This document shows positions 1-13,132 of a DNA stretch of 64,000 nt, one piece after another; position 1 is the first letter of the stretch, and each line of letters begins with the position of its first letter. Position numbers and translations under genes: made by a program. The notes under the pieces were generated by a model, which was given only the letters and a program-made list of their open reading frames with translations, was not told the DNA's origin and did not search any database. The stretch comes from Anagrus nilaparvatae (taxonomy: Eukaryota > Arthropoda > Insecta > Hymenoptera > Mymaridae), in contig JAKSXM010000137.1 of the NCBI GenBank assembly GCA_022575985.1, positions 10,558,001 through 10,622,000 on the forward strand. Direction: 5' to 3'.

Positions 1-535
1 CAAAATACCAACACTTCAATTACGTATTACAATATTCACATTACAATTATAAAATCACTTCAATTTAAGGACTTTGAGTCATTTTAATTTAGGGAAGAAT
101 AATTCAGGATTACGATTGTCAAAATCTATTGCTTTAGAGACTTATAGGAATTCAAGTTTAGGAACTTAAAACTAGTAAGGTTTAGGGACTAAGAATAATT
201 AATATTTATGGATTTGAAATATTTCAGATTTAGGGACGGGAAGAATAATTTCTATTTATGGACTTAGAATAAGCAAGGTTTAGGGACGAAAAATTATTTT
301 GATTTAGGAACGTATAATAATTCAGGATTAGGAAATAAGAATACTTTCTATTTGTGGGCTAAAAATAATTAAGGTTTATGGACTTAGAAAACTTTAGGTT
401 TTGGGTCGTAGAATTATTTAGGTTTAGGGACTTACAATAACTAAGTTTTAAAGACTTAGAATAATTAAGGTTTAGGGACTAAGAATAATTCAGGTTTAAG
501 GATTTATAATTATTCTGGTTTAGGGACTTAATATT
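1..535. repeat. Degenerate AT-rich minisatellite
   Basis: A run of roughly 25-35-base units built on the phrase tttagggacttagaataatt, with variants such as ggtttagggactaag and gatttagggacttgg. The units are imperfect and reach the left window edge, so the array is probably longer. The same phrase recurs near 10.7, 12.2, 20.8 and 42.1 kb. No coding potential is visible. Confidence 0.75.
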
Positions 536-566
536 TTCCAGAATTTGCCTTTAGCAAAAATTCCAA

Positions 567-880
567 TATTACTCGAATAGCGCGACTTGGTATACCAAAA
601 TTATTAGTTTTGAGGTTATGTAGGCTTCTTGAATCACTATTTGGAAATACTGGCTGAACAAATCTTAATATTTTTAAAAAATATTAACTTTTATAAAAAA
701 AAAATTTATTAAAGTACCCGAATTGCGCTATTTTGTATACCAAAAACGTCAGTTTTGAGGTTATGTAGGCTTCTTGAATCATTATTTTGAAATAATGGCT
801 GAGCAAATCTTAATATTTTTAAAAAATATTAACTTTTAGAAAAAAAAATTTTTAAGTAACTGAATTGCGCGATTTTCACC
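567..880. repeat. Two-and-a-bit copies of a ~146-bp tandem unit
   Basis: The segment starting near 573 (cgaatagcgcgac, then ttttgaggttatgtaggc) is repeated starting near 719 with few differences, and a third partial start lies near 862. The period is about 142-146 bases. It links the minisatellite on the left to the foldback element on the right and may belong to the same composite mobile element. The short open frame at 865-1101 overlaps this repeat and the next one and is not a gene. Confidence 0.7.
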
Positions 881-1011
881 GTAAATTTCGGTCGTTAAAC
901 CGAAAATTCTTAACCGAATTTCATGAAAATCACAGAGGTTCATCTTCTACCCAAAAAAGTAACTTTAAGATACTAGGGTCTCGGAAATACGTTTTTTTTC
1001 TTCACTACACT

Positions 1012-3115
1012 CTAATATATATGGGCATATCCATTACTTTTCATACAAAAGTGTGCGCACCCATGACTCCGATCGGGCTCAAACTTTCAGGGATGGTTTG
1101 AAGTAATAAAAAACTTAGCCAGCCAAAATTTCAGCCATTTTGCAGGACGGGTTGCCGAGATACAAGCTCTGAAAGGTCCGAAAATAGCTGTTTTTAGCCA
1201 ATTTTCAAAAATTTACTGGGCTTCAAGGATTAGTCCAAAAAACATCCGGCTGGTCTCATTTTTTTCCTTGAACTTTCAACTTTTACCAAAAAAATTTTCA
1301 AAAAGTTTTATGGAGTTGATTTTTACTGGCATTGATTAACGTAAGATTTATTTTATCGAAAAATGCTGATTTACAACTTGAATTGTGACTCAGCATCATT
1401 AGTTAAAGACTTCCGGTTGGTCTCATTAAAAGCGTCTAGCAAAGACCTTTCAAATGAGACCTTAAACGTTAAAAAACCTCATCAGGAACCGGAGATATAA
1501 GCAATTAAAAGTTTGCTGTTTCCGAAAATATCGATTTTTTAACAACTTTAATCGTCTGCAAAATTTTTCTCTGAGCACTTTTAGGGCTGAAAATTTCAGG
1601 GAAGCTTCTTTTAATATTAAAAAAAAATCCCTAAAAATTTGGGCGATGGTATTGGCTTCTGTTCGTAGATATAAGACTCTGAAAATGTGTAATAATTAGA
1701 CCAATATTGGCCAATAAGTGGTTAAGGGGTCAATCAAAAAATTTTTCTTCTTCAATATTCAAATAGCCAGGGAAAAATGAGCTGATTTTAAAAAAAAAAT
1801 TTTTATTTTTGACCGAAAAATAAGCAAGTTATCATCATTTTAAGATTTTTTAAACAATTTTCCAAAAATCCCAATTTTAGGGTCATTCTACAGTATTCTA
1901 ACTTGAAATAATGATAGCTCGCTTATTTTTCGGTCTAAAATAACATATTTTTTTTTGATAATGTCCAATTTTTTCCTGGCTATTCGAATATTTACCAAAA
2001 AGAAACTGTTTATATTCAAAAATAATTTTTTTTGGCAAATTACTTTAGAACTTACTTTATTTTGTCAATGTATTAGGTTAGTTTTTGGCCCAAAAAAATA
2101 ATTTTTGAATATAAACAGTTTCTTTTTAGTTATTATTCGAATAGCCAGGAAAAAATTGGACAATTTCAACAAAAAAAATGTTATTTTAGACCGAAAAATA
2201 AGCGAGTTATCGTTATTTCAAGTTAGAATACTGTATAATGACCCTAAAACTGGAATTTTTGGAATATTTTTTAAAAAATCTTAAAATGATGATAACTTGC
2301 TTATTTTTCGGTCAAAAATAAAAATTTTTTTTTTTAAATCAGCTCATTTTTCCCTGGCTATTCGAATATTGAAGAAGAAAAATTTTTTGATTGACCCCTT
2401 AACCACTTATTGGCCAATATTGGTCCAATTATTACACATTTTCAGAGTCTTATATCTACGAACAGAAGCCAATACCATCGCCCAAATTTTTAGGGTTTTT
2501 TTTTTAATATTAAAAGAAGCTTCCCTGAAAATTTCAGCCCTTAAAGTGCTCAGAGAAAAATTTTGCAGACGATTAAAGTTGTTAAAAAATCGATATTTTT
2601 GGAAACAGCAAACTTTTAATTGCTTATATCTCCGGTTCCTGATGATGTTTTTTAACGTTTAAGGTCTCATTTGAAAGGTCTTTGCTAGACGCTTTTAATG
2701 AGACCAACCGGAAGTCTTTAACTAATGATGTTGAGTCACAATTCAAGTTGAAAAATTAGCATTTTTTGATAAAATAAATCTTACGTTAATCAATGCCAGT
2801 AAAAATCAACTCCATGAAACTTTTTGAAAATTTTTTTGGTAAAAGTTGAATGTTCAAGGAAAAAAATGAGACCAGCCGGATGTTCTTTGGACTAATCCTT
2901 GAAGCCCAGTAAATTTTTGAAAATTGGCTAAAAACAGCTATTTTTGGACCTTTTAGAGCTTGTATCTCGGCAACCCGTCCTGCAAAATGGCTGAAATTTT
3001 GGCTGGCTAAGTTTTTTATTACTTCAAACCATCCCTGAAAGTTTGAGCCCGATCGGAGTCATGGGTGCGCACACTTTTGTATGAAAAGTAATGGATATGC
3101 CCATATATATATATA
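1012..3115. mobile_element. Foldback (long inverted repeat) element, ~1-kb arms
   Basis: The sequence beginning atatatgggcatatccatt near 1017 is repeated as its reverse complement, ending near 3105. The similarity runs almost without a break through both arms to a short centre around 2040-2100, so the element is a near-perfect palindrome with arms of about one kilobase. Inside each arm the phrase gaccgaaaaataagc also recurs inverted, giving a palindrome within a palindrome. A solo arm is present at 19681-20757. The open frame at 2297-2662 and its lookalike at 19950-20315 are conserved only because the DNA repeat is conserved. No transposase is visible, so it is probably non-autonomous. A terminal TA-rich run borders both ends. 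Confidence 0.85.
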
Positions 3116-3117
3116 TA

Positions 3118-3808
3118 CAGGAATCCCTCGCTATTCGCGGTTAATGCGTTCCACGAAAATACCGCAAATGCCGGGTCCTTAGTCTTATGGGAATTAGGGG
3201 GTTATGTTCCAAGAAAAAAATTAGACACAAATTTTACGAATATAATTTATTTTTTTTACAAAAAATTTTCGTTAATTTTTAAAATATTCTGTAACTTTTG
3301 TGTGTATTGCATGGCGTTTCATATCTTTAAGTAACTCTTCATAAGTTTGAACTGCCTATTCGCAGTCATGCATAAATTTTACACTCCTAGTCATGATTGG
3401 ATCGTTTTTAAGGGCTTCCTCAATGACGTTATTCATAAGTAGGATGATTTCCGTAACCGATGGTAATTAAAAGACGGTTTTTATTAAAACTAAAATTATT
3501 ATTATAACCAAAAATTTAAACTTTTGTACTAACCAAATTATTTATATTATTTTTATTTAATATTAAACAAAATATAAGTATGTGTTAATAACTATATTCA
3601 CCTAGTTAATTAATTTGAAATTAATAATAAAAAACCATAATTATTTAAAAAGTATAAATTTTTATATAATAATAAATAGGTATTATAAATATTTTTTTTT
3701 AACTAGAATTTTAAGAAATTAAAAAAATTTTTATTTTATTTATAAAAATAAAACCGCGAATCCGCGAAATCGCAAATACGAAGTACCGCGAATACCAAGA
3801 GATCCCTG
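3118..3808. mobile_element. Non-autonomous Tigger/pogo-like (Tc1/mariner) element
   Basis: The left end, caggaatccctcgctattcg, and the reverse complement of the right end, cagggatctcttggtattcg, form terminal inverted repeats, flanked on both sides by the dinucleotide TA. CAG-start termini containing CCTCG.TATTCGCGG and a TA target duplication are typical of Tigger/pogo elements of the Tc1/mariner superfamily. The 691-bp interior is AT-rich and has no transposase frame, so this is a deletion derivative or MITE. It sits in the TA run at the right end of the foldback element and therefore inserted after it. Confidence 0.8.
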
Positions 3809-3819
3809 TATAAATATAT

Positions 3820-4062
3820 ACCAATACTGCGCGCTTCGCGCGCCAACCCCCGTAGAGTGATTGAGGTATTGTTACGATGGTTCCATATTGGCCTAATAGG
3901 TGTATTTTGTTCATTTTGACCCAAATAGTTGACGTGACAGTGGTTGAAGTGTTACCAGATTGACGCAAAAGTACCAGATTGGCCCAAAAATACCAAATTT
4001 GTGCAAAAGTACCATATTGGCCCAAAAGTACCAGTTTTTGCTTCATCGGGTACAAATATTAG
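3820..4062. repeat. Short tandem repeat, ~19-bp unit
   Basis: About four copies of a 19-base unit close to taccagattggcccaaaag lie at about 3954-4035, preceded by a relative at 3880-3900. A GC-rich palindrome, gcgcgcttcgcgcgc, sits at about 3829-3843. The minus-strand open frames here simply translate the repeat. Confidence 0.7.
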
Positions 4063-4893
4063 TATTGTAGGAATTAAAATAAAATTTTAACTTTTAATTT
4101 TTAAATATTACTTTTATTTTTTACATATCTATATAATAAGATATTTTTGCTTACAATCAGAAAGTTCAATGTCAAATAAAGCCTTACTATATTTACAAGT
4201 AAACAAAAATCTAGTAACCAAAATAAAAATTATAGTTTTATAAAGTTTTACTTTATAAAGTTTAATGTCATTCTAAATTTTTAGTGAAATTTAATAATAA
4301 AATTTGCTAACAAAGAAATATCTTGTTCCAAAAAGATCCCATTTATTATTCATAATAAATTCCTACTAAAATCTTTTTAATATTTGGAACGACAACAGTA
4401 TTTATACTGTTTAAATCATCTTATAATAAAACTAAACTCTTTTTGAATAAAACTAAAATTTTTTTGGTAAAATTCAAATTTTTTTATTAAATTTACGAAT
4501 TTGTGTTTACTAAATTCAATGAGATTACTTAACTTTATTAGATTTCTTTGCATATTGGAGGAACTGGTGTATCTGCGAGCACTATTTTAAATGTACAAGT
4601 CATGAAATAATGTTTATACAATATTAAAAATAAAACTTATATTATATGATTAATTTAAAATTTATACATGTGTGAATAATGTGTATGTAACTAGTTTACA
4701 AAAAATGTTTTTTGGTGAAAATTAAGCGTTCAAATATTTTACTGGAAAATTATTAAATTGACCTGATTCACCCAAAGTTTTATCATAAAATGGACACTTT
4801 ACAATCCATGACAATTTAAAATTAAAAATTTCGAAACGATCATTTTGTATTGGTTTTTTTTGTTTAAATTCTTATGTATGTCTTGAAAATTGC
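4063..4893. other. AT-rich flank, nothing recognised
   Basis: I see no open frame, RNA gene or repeat termini here. It is the 3' flank of the minus-strand elongase gene and probably contains its 3' untranslated end. Confidence 0.5.
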
Positions 4894-7800
4894 TCAGTCA
4901 TGTTTCCTTTTTGATTTTTTTATATAATTTTGTACATAGAAGTTTGTGAATAATATTATGTTCATTAGTACTATAAATAACGAAAATGCTCCATACCATT
5001 CTGAAGCTGGACATCTCGATGAAAAACATTGACTCATATAAATACACATAATGATGAACTGCGTCTAAAAATTTTTAAATATAAGCTAATTTTTAAGTTT
5101 TCAAAAATTTTGCAAAAGCTCAATTTCAGTTTTAATTTTTAATTAGCCTTGAAAAAGTATACTAGCTTTTGAAGTACGAGTATCTAGTACCAAAGAAGAT
5201 ATATATCTTCTTTGCTAGTACTTCTTTGCTAGTACTTTATCGAGCTTTACTGAATACTATAATTTTTGGGTATTGGTATTATAGGTCTGTAAACAATTAA
5301 ATAATGCACGTCTAGAAGGTGCCACAATAGTTAAAATATCAAAAGATTGTCTTAATAGATATAGTCTATTGCTGAATAATTAAAGTGATTTGAAATCCAA
5401 AAAATTTGATATACCGAAACCAAATCTAAACTAAGCACCAGCATCCAAAAAGTTATCAAGAAACTCATTGATGCCCGTTGGAATTAGATCTCTAGGCCTC
5501 GACAGACCCCCAATAATTTGCCTTTAATATTTTTAAGTATTAGCTATCAATTTATTAAATAATAATTTATATTTAATATCCATTTATCATAAAATGAACA
5601 GATTTTTAAAAAATGACTAAAATTTAGTTTAAAATTAAAAATATTATTTGAAAAGTTTAAGTTAATAAACAAAAAGTTAAAAAAAACAAATGTTTAATTA
5701 TTGTATTTTCTTGTCATACTAATTCTACTTACTAACTCTTTTGTATTTAAATTAGTTTATATTTTGTATTTGTTCTTTGACATTTTTTGTATGAATTTTT
5801 AATAAATTAGCGTCATTTAAAAATTATATCGTATTAAATATTTCAAAGCAAACATTGAAAAATATTATTGATTTTATTAAATTTTAAATACGCCTGAGAA
5901 CGTTAACTTTTCATAATAACAATGACGATTCTATAATAGTTTTTAATGTATACAAACGTTTTTGTTTTAAAATTTTTGTTATGCATGATCAGTTTGAATT
6001 TTTTGGACAAGAAATGAAAGTCTTTATTCAAAGTGCTATGCTGATTTAACTGCCTATTATCACAATAAAAAATGTAATTTTAAATTATTCCAAAATGAAA
6101 ATGTGGGTCATCATTTTTTTTTAAAACAATACCATTAAAAGTTATTTGAAAAAAAATTACATTAAAAATGAGCAAAGGTACTGATATAATAATTTTAGCC
6201 ACATAATTTCACATATGGCTAATTATTTGGCATTGTTGAAACAACTATCTAATGGTAAGTATATATATATTTAAATTTTGGTAAAAGTTGGGTAAATTTT
6301 TGAAAAAAAGCTTAAAAACGAATAAAATTTTCAAAAATATATCTTACCAATTGAAGCATGGTTATATAACGTTTAATCCATCCACTTATTTTTTGCAAAC
6401 TTGGATAACCACTCATAAAATAATAAGAATACATAATAACATGTACAAAAGAATTCAATGCTGTTGGAAATGTTGATATAGCACTAGGGTAATATTTTAA
6501 TCCAATATAAGCAACGTAAAGTATCGAAGAATGATGAAATACGTGTAAAAATGAAATTTGATTATTTTTTTTACGCAATAAAAATACTACTGTTTCAATT
6601 AAATCAACAAATTTAATAAGTGTTGTATAAAATAATATTTCAGCTATCTGTAAAAAATAAAATTATAAATCACATTAATTTTTGCATTCATTAATTTGTA
6701 AATTTAATATTAATTTTTACCTCGTAAGTTCTTGCATCGGGTGATTTATGTAAATCATTACAAATAGGTGAAAATTTTGTAAACATGCCATTTTTTAAAA
6801 ATGCATAAATTACTGATGCATTACTTATGATTTGAAATACATTATAAAATGATATAAATGTAGTTAATTTAAATGCTGTTTTATTTTTCATATATTTTGG
6901 ACCCCATATGAGTATTATATAAAAATATAATAATACGATTAAATGTAATTGCCATGGGTTTTTAACTGGAAACCAATTTGCAGTTGTGTCATCTGAAAAC
7001 AATTTTTTTTTTTAATTCAATTAAATTTTTCAAAATCATATGAAATTTTGAAAACTTAGAATATCTTAATAAAAAGAGGTATTAGGTAAAGGCCATTAAT
7101 ACAAGGTGTTGCAGTTTTAGATTGTTGTTGTCTAAAAGAACATTTTTGAAAGAGTACTAGAAACTAGAAACTTAGATTAATTTTAATTTAGTGATTTAAA
7201 ATAATTCAGAATAATTATAATATAATCTAGTTTTTGAAGTACTATACATATATTGATACGCTGCAAAAATATATTGCTTCAAATTTCAAGATATTGCTTA
7301 AAATTTAGTAACGCTATTCAATCAACTATACTTTGTTACCAGAACCGTACTCTATCTGGCAGCTTTATTTGGTTGTCAACTATAATTAAGAAAAATATGC
7401 AAATCTTGATAAAATTTGTTTATTCAATCATCTAAATGAATATAAAATTTTTCTGCATCAGTGGCATGAAAACATGTCTTATTTTATATGAATGTATTTA
7501 CTACAGGTAATAAGATCAAAAATAAAGGGAATCGATAGAAGTAATACACCGTTTGTTGTAGCCCAAACTTTATTTTTAAAAAAAGTGCCCACTTTTGGCC
7601 CAGAACGACAAGGAACCCCGCACAATAGTATAGAATGAATTTTGGATATGTTGTAGATTTTATAATTCTTAAGAAAAGTCTGAATGGTAGTTCAGAAATC
7701 TCTCGTTTAATTGACTTAATTCAAACTAAATTGTTCTTTTCAGGACAAAATAACATTTCTTTTAATATTTTAAGTTTCTTGTATTTTTCTGTCAATTTTA

Positions 7801-8683
7801 CATCAAGTTTACAGATGCCAACTTTGTCATTTTGACATTAATTTGAACTCAGATACCTCGAATCCGTATGGTGAAATCATTATTTTAAATTCTTTGTATT
7901 TTGTTGTCAATTTGACAGCTAGTTGACAGCTTCCAAATATCAATAATGTCAATTTGACATCAGATTTGGAATCAGCGACCTCAAAAACATAAAGATATAT
8001 ATTTTAAAAATAAAAGAAAAAAGGTTTTTAAGCGATCTTGCCATGGTAGAGCTTTGGAGCTTTCAAGTTGAGACTTTTGAGCTTTGAGCCCATTAAGACT
8101 TTTTTCAGAATGATAAAATCTACAGCATATCCAAAATTCAGCTAGTTTAACCGAAAGCCAAAATCCTAAATTAGTATAGGTACTTTTGTGCGAGGTTCTT
8201 TGTCGTTTTGGACCAAAGATACAATTGTCGATAAAATTTGGTTTTATAGATCTCAAAAATTTTAAATAAGTTCTAAATATCCAATAAATTTTCACGCTCC
8301 TCTTTTCTATTATTAATATTCGCAATATGATCATTTAAAATTAGGATCCTAATATAAGGTTTTTAAAAAAATGTTTATTCTTATCAATGTCCTCTTATTA
8401 TAGAGTAATATCTCGGAAACAACTAAAGCAAAAGAGTCGAGTAAAAACATTTTGGAAATTCAGAGCATTTATAATCAAATTATATGTATGTAATATGTTA
8501 CTGATAATTTTTTTAAATAAAAGGTTTTGTACTTGTGCAATATAACTACAATTAACAAATTAATTTTTTTTATTTTTTCTACCAACATCTACTTAATTCA
8601 ATAATAAAAAAAATAAATTAAAACATACCTGGTTTTTCACTTAAATAATCATTAAATATTTTAAACACATACGAAATCGACAT
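4894..8683 (-). CDS. ELOVL-type very-long-chain fatty acid elongase
   Basis: Four minus-strand exons join in phase: 8683-8629, 6992-6721, 6647-6348 and 5064-4894, giving 265 residues plus stop, a normal length for the family. The protein would be the condensing enzyme (3-ketoacyl-CoA synthase) of the ER fatty-acid elongation complex. Visible motifs are NPWQ before the first membrane span, LLRKKNNQISFLHVFHH containing the catalytic HxxHH box, NSFVHVIMYSYYF after it, and a last span ending LFTNFYVQNY followed by a lysine-rich tail (KKSKRKH) that resembles an ER-retrieval signal. Several hydrophobic spans fit a multipass membrane protein. Exon 1 encodes MSISYVFKIFNDYLSEKP. The start is the first ATG of that exon, and any 5' untranslated exon is not seen. 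The motif pattern is nearer the ELOVL1/4/7 type than ELOVL6, which is inference. Introns are about 1.6 kb, 73 bp and 1.3 kb. It appears intact. Confidence 0.92.
7565..8228. repeat. Inverted repeat inside elongase intron 1
   Basis: The stretch around 7575-7690 (cagaacgacaaggaacc, then gaattttggatatgttgtag) returns inverted at about 8090-8225. This gives arms of roughly 110-130 bp around a 400-bp interior. It looks like an old non-autonomous terminal-inverted-repeat element. I could not fix its exact ends or target duplication. The minus-strand open frame at 7981-8334 overlaps it and is not a gene. Confidence 0.6.
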
Positions 8684-10609
8684 TTTAAATTAATTTTATA
8701 ATATTTAAATAAACAATTAGTATATATTTTGAAATCAAATAAATAAACTAGTACTTTAAAAAAATAATTTCGAAATTTTTAATCACATGAACTTTTAAAA
8801 TAACGTATAATTCTTTTGATATCGTTTTGAAAAATGATTATGAAAACAATTATCTAAACTCTTATAGTATGCAAAGTAACACTTTATTAAGTTACACTGT
8901 AAGTGAAAATAATTTTTTAATTTTCTTTATTTATATAGATAAACGATGATTTAATGTTATGAAATTGTTAATAAAATTTTATTTTAGTTTTTCTTTTAAA
9001 TAATTGTTTATAGTATTTTTTTTTTAAATAGCGTCATAACACGCGTCATAGTAAGTATGTATAAAAACAGTTTTCTTTTTAAAAACAAAAAATTTTAAAT
9101 TTTAAATTATTCATTAAAATTTACCTTTCAAATGTTGAGAATGTTCGAAAAATTCGCTTTGTTATATTAGAAATATGACGTTATTATTAATTTTCTGATC
9201 TTCCCTGACATAGTTAATTAAGATCAATCCAAATGCAAAATCAGGATGTTTTAGATATTAAAAAAAAAATATTTCAAATATCTGGAACTTGTTGTTTTAT
9301 TTTTATGCAATATATAATACATATGTTATATTTATTAACTAGTTCCCTCCAGCTCTCTTCGCACGCCTAGGCAACCACTGCCAGCAGCACCCCCCTGGAC
9401 CCCTACGTTTTGATTTTTCTGAAGAAATGTTGTTTACATATCTAGGGGCTAGGGCAAAAAAGCCTATTTTCTGTCTTAGGGAGACGGGTTTTTTGCCCAT
9501 TATATATGAAACTATTTTTTAGAACACGGGATAAAATTTCGGGATAAAGGTTCGACTTTCAAAGTCAAAACCAATATTTTATCCCTTGTTTAATAAATAG
9601 CTATTTAGTCTTCTTAATATTTTGTATAATAAACATTTTTTAATCGAAGCATTATCTAATTTATTATTTTTTAGTATATTAGAAAATTAACAAGTGCTAT
9701 TAGCACACTAAAAAACATTTAATGGACAAACGAAAAACACAAGAATTCAAATTTAACCCCTTAAATAAAATAACTGTTTAAACAAAATTGAAAATATAAA
9801 AATTATAAGGGAGAAGTTATGGTCAACCCTTAATATTAATTTTTATGGCCAGATGTTAACGAGTACTAAATTAAATTACTAATTACTTCCACCCCATTCA
9901 TATTTTCTTTAGCTCCCACTAAAACAATTCAATTTTTTATTAATGTGTAAAACTTCCCACCTTCTTAAAAACGCGTTAACAATATTTTGTTTACGAATAG
10001 CTAATCAAAGTGTAGCGCGTGGGTAATATTCATTAATAAAATTTATTGAATTTTATGAATGAAACTTTTTCTAATGTAAGTAAAAAAAAAATAAAAATTA
10101 AATGTTAATTCTAAAAATTTTTACATAGTTATAAATATTAATTATTATTTTAATGTTAGTTAACGCAAAATTCAAATGTTAATTAAAAATTACATAAAGC
10201 TCTAAAAAAATAGAAAATAGAACGTCAAATCATGCATTAAATTGTTAATACTTTTCAGGTGAATAACATGCATGATTATACGTCACAGCTTTAGTATAAT
10301 AAGAGTAAAATTGTACTGCACATTTAAGAATATAAGATGAACTAAACTTTTCTGAAAATTAACAAATTAACCATCTCAATTGTTAACTTTAAATTACTTA
10401 TTAAAATAAATTAAAAAATAAACATAATAAAATCACTTTCAGCGATTAAAAATTTTGGTGATATTTAAAAAACATATAGCTAATCAAAAACATTTTCTAT
10501 AATTTTTAAATACTTTATACTAAAATTTTCAAATTTTATAGATTTACAGAACTTATGTTTTTTTTTATGTATAGTTGGATCGCATTCGAAAATAAGCTAA
10601 AATTTATTT
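8684..10609. other. Intergenic AT-rich stretch with one small hairpin repeat
   Basis: No gene is visible. A GC-richer patch at about 9345-9490 is followed by a hairpin-like element near 9507-9604, whose ends read aaactattttttagaacacg and, inverted, aaatagctatttattaaac, around a shared gggataaaat core. The rest shows no features I can name. Confidence 0.45.
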
Positions 10610-10850
10610 TAATAGGGAAGGGTACCCCAAAAGTCCTGGAAATCTAGGGGGGGGGAGCTAAATGATATGTACTTAAAATAATTTCAATTTAGGAATTTAG
10701 AATAATCCATGGTTATAGACTTAGAATAGTTTGAGTTTATAGATTTTTCCATTTAGGAAAATTTCGGTGTATAGGGAATGAGAATAATTCAAGTCAGGGA
10801 CTTATTTGAGTTTACAAGGTACTTTAGCATGTTAGAATGTTTGTAATAAA
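10610..10850. repeat. Composite G-run/minisatellite repeat, copy 1
   Basis: A run of ten or so G residues near 10650 is followed by degenerate copies of the ttagaataatt phrase. The same order (G-run, then minisatellite) recurs at 11985-12555 and 41935-42275, so this is a fragment of one dispersed composite element. Confidence 0.55.
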
Positions 10851-11979
10851 TATAAGTATAGTTAGTAAACATAAAAATGTTACATGCAAGTTAATTGTGA
10901 AAATATAAAAAATGATCAATCTAAGTTTTTTTAATTTTTTATCATTCTCTTAAAAATTTGAACTCGGACCTACCTGGTCTGAAAAATTTCTAGCTTCAAA
11001 ATCTACTTTAAAAAAATTTTATATTAAAATAGGTAGTATAATATTTACAGTGGTATAACCACCATTTTAAAACTTAACTAAACATAAAAAAATTTAATGA
11101 GGGGCCGGGCATTAAATATTGAATAACAGTAATGAAAAAAATTTTTAAACATATTTCCCCTCTTGTGTATTTCTGAATTAAATTATAAGTAAGTATTAAA
11201 TAATAATAATGCATAATAAAATTTATATGAATTAGGGGATTTCCTGGTTAAACTTAAAGTAATCTAACAGCCAATGGAGTTTCTTTCCCAGACAAGCAAT
11301 ATAATACTTTTTTTTTTTTTATTTGTAAATTGATGAATTGACGCATTATAAAGTTTGGACAAATTTATTCTCTATTATGCAACTGTCAAACTTTTCATTT
11401 TTTTTTTGTACCTTAGTTATTTATAAAATATTAATTATATTTTAGGTACCACACACGTGTTTATTATATTCATTATAAAAAAATGTTTTAATGGTTACCA
11501 AAAAAAAAACTATGATTAATAGCAGAGTGACAGTAATAAATATCTTTTCAAATTTAAATCTGGCTACATTTATTGTTCCATACATAACACTCATTATTCT
11601 TGAGTGATGTAAATTTTATGGGTACGATTACTTTAAATCCGAAAATATGGAAAGAATCGACATTATAATTATAATTTTTTTATAAAAAATTATCTCCCTA
11701 TTTTTACAAAAAATAAACAAATAAACGACATCTATTTTGAAACCTATCTTAATCAACATTTTTAATTTATCGATTAAACTTGATATTTATTCCAAATTAT
11801 GCCATAATCGTATTCATAGTTCATCTGACTTTGATCCTATTACTTTGCGTTGTCTAATATCAAAAATATTTAATTAATATATCCAGAAATACTTAGTGTG
11901 TAACAACTAATCTTCCTGATGATTTGACGAGAGATAAATTTCGGAAATCTTACTTTCCGAATGTTATTTCATACAAAAA

Positions 11980-12555
11980 ACTTGAAAATTAAGGGGGGGG
12001 TCAAATTTGTCCTTTTTAAGGGGGGTAGTCAAATTTGTCCTATTTAAGGGGGGGGGATCAAATGAGAGTTAGAATAATTAGGTAAATATATATAAATAAA
12101 TAAAATACTTTTAAAAGACTTTGAAAAATCTGGGCTGAAGGACTTAGGATAATACAGGTTTATGGACTTAGAATAATATCGATTTAGGGACTTGGAATAA
12201 TTCAGGTTCGGGGACTTGGAATAATATCGATTTAGGGACTTGGAATAATTCAGGTTCGGGGACTTGGAATAATATCGATTTAGGGACTTGGAATAATTCA
12301 GGTTCGGGGACTTGGAATAATATCGATTAAGGGACTTAGAATATTTCAGGTTTAGGGAATCAAAATAGTTTGGGTTTAGAATCTTAACAGCTAGTAAGGT
12401 GATAATTACAAATTATAAAAATAGAAAATTGTATTGTAATTTTGAGTGACATTTATATTATACCTAGTCCTCATCTGGAAGTAAACATATTCCATGGAAC
12501 ATGCATGCTTTAGGTTGTGTTTACACAAACCGGTTATAAGTTTTTAGGGTAAGTC
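11980..12555. repeat. Composite G-run/minisatellite repeat, copy 2 with 48-bp higher-order units
   Basis: Three G-runs at 11990-12060 precede a minisatellite. At about 12170-12330 the units are arranged as roughly three and a half near-identical 48-base dimers alternating ggttcggggacttggaataa and gatttagggacttggaataa. The block closes with a conserved tail, gtgtttacacaaaccggtta, near 12515-12536. The tail recurs in copy 3 at about 42247-42268, and the 12084-12190 segment recurs at 20757-20865. Confidence 0.75.
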
Positions 12556-12590
12556 TTTACTTTGTAAATAGTAATTAAGCTCTAATAATT

Positions 12591-12860
12591 ACACTGAAAA
12601 AAAATCTGGTTTCCATTACCGGAATTCCGGTTGCGGCAGCAGTCATTTTTTTTTCTTTTAAATGAATAGAAATGACAAAAAACAAAAAAAAAGTATCCAA
12701 AAAAAATTTTTTTTTAAGTCCCACCATGCCACGATGGTGCTCCTTTTTTTAAAACTTTCTTACGTTTCAAGACATTATTGTATAATTATTTAAAAAAAAG
12801 AAAATCCGGCTGCCCCAACCCGAAAAATTCTGGTAGTGGAAACCGGATTTTTTTCAGTGT
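12591..12860. mobile_element. MITE with ~35-bp terminal inverted repeats
   Basis: The left end reads acactgaaaaaaaatctgg and then tttccattaccgg. The right end, inverted, reads acactgaaaaaaatccgg and then tttccactaccag. The 270-bp element has no coding potential. A clean target duplication is not obvious. Other cactg-ended elements with TA duplications are at 58932 and 62775. Confidence 0.7.
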
Positions 12861-13032
12861 GTTAATGTTTATACTAATATACTAATACTATACTAATTGG
12901 AAGCTTGTGAATTAGAAAAATTAAAAAAAAAACAATTAAAAATAATTTGTTATTTAATTTACTGGCTTACAATGGATTTTTATAGAATAATAATGAAATA
13001 TAATAAAAAGCAAGATTTTGAAATTTCGTACC

Positions 13033-13132
13033 ATTAGCTTTAACAAAATATATAGCTCCTGAGGGTGTGTCAACATCTTTTAGAAAATTTTGTATAGACG
13101 AATCAGGATAAAGCAACATTATATTGTACACT
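13033..13132 (-). pseudogene. Orphan coding-like exon
   Basis: On the minus strand a stretch bounded by an acceptor (atatatgcag) and a donor (gtacgaaa) reads openly as YNIMLLYPDSSIQNF followed by LKDVDTPSGAIYFVKANG. Its composition looks like protein rather than AT-rich noise. I do not recognise the product and found no neighbouring exons, so it is either a relic or one exon of a gene whose other exons I missed. Confidence 0.25.

Noticed and set aside
2297..2662. 121-codon frame with a lookalike at 19950-20315, suggesting a conserved gene family
   Set aside because: The flanking non-coding DNA is just as conserved and the region is an inverted repeat. The match is DNA-level repeat identity, and the products are Phe/Leu/Lys-rich without domains.
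6200..6258. Alternative last exon of the elongase ending IVVSTMPNN
   Set aside because: It would truncate the protein before the last membrane span, whereas the 5064-4894 exon gives the expected LFxNFY ending.
6288..6476. Plus-strand 62-codon frame
   Set aside because: Antisense to elongase exon 3, whose HxxHH motif and splice sites fix the minus strand as coding.
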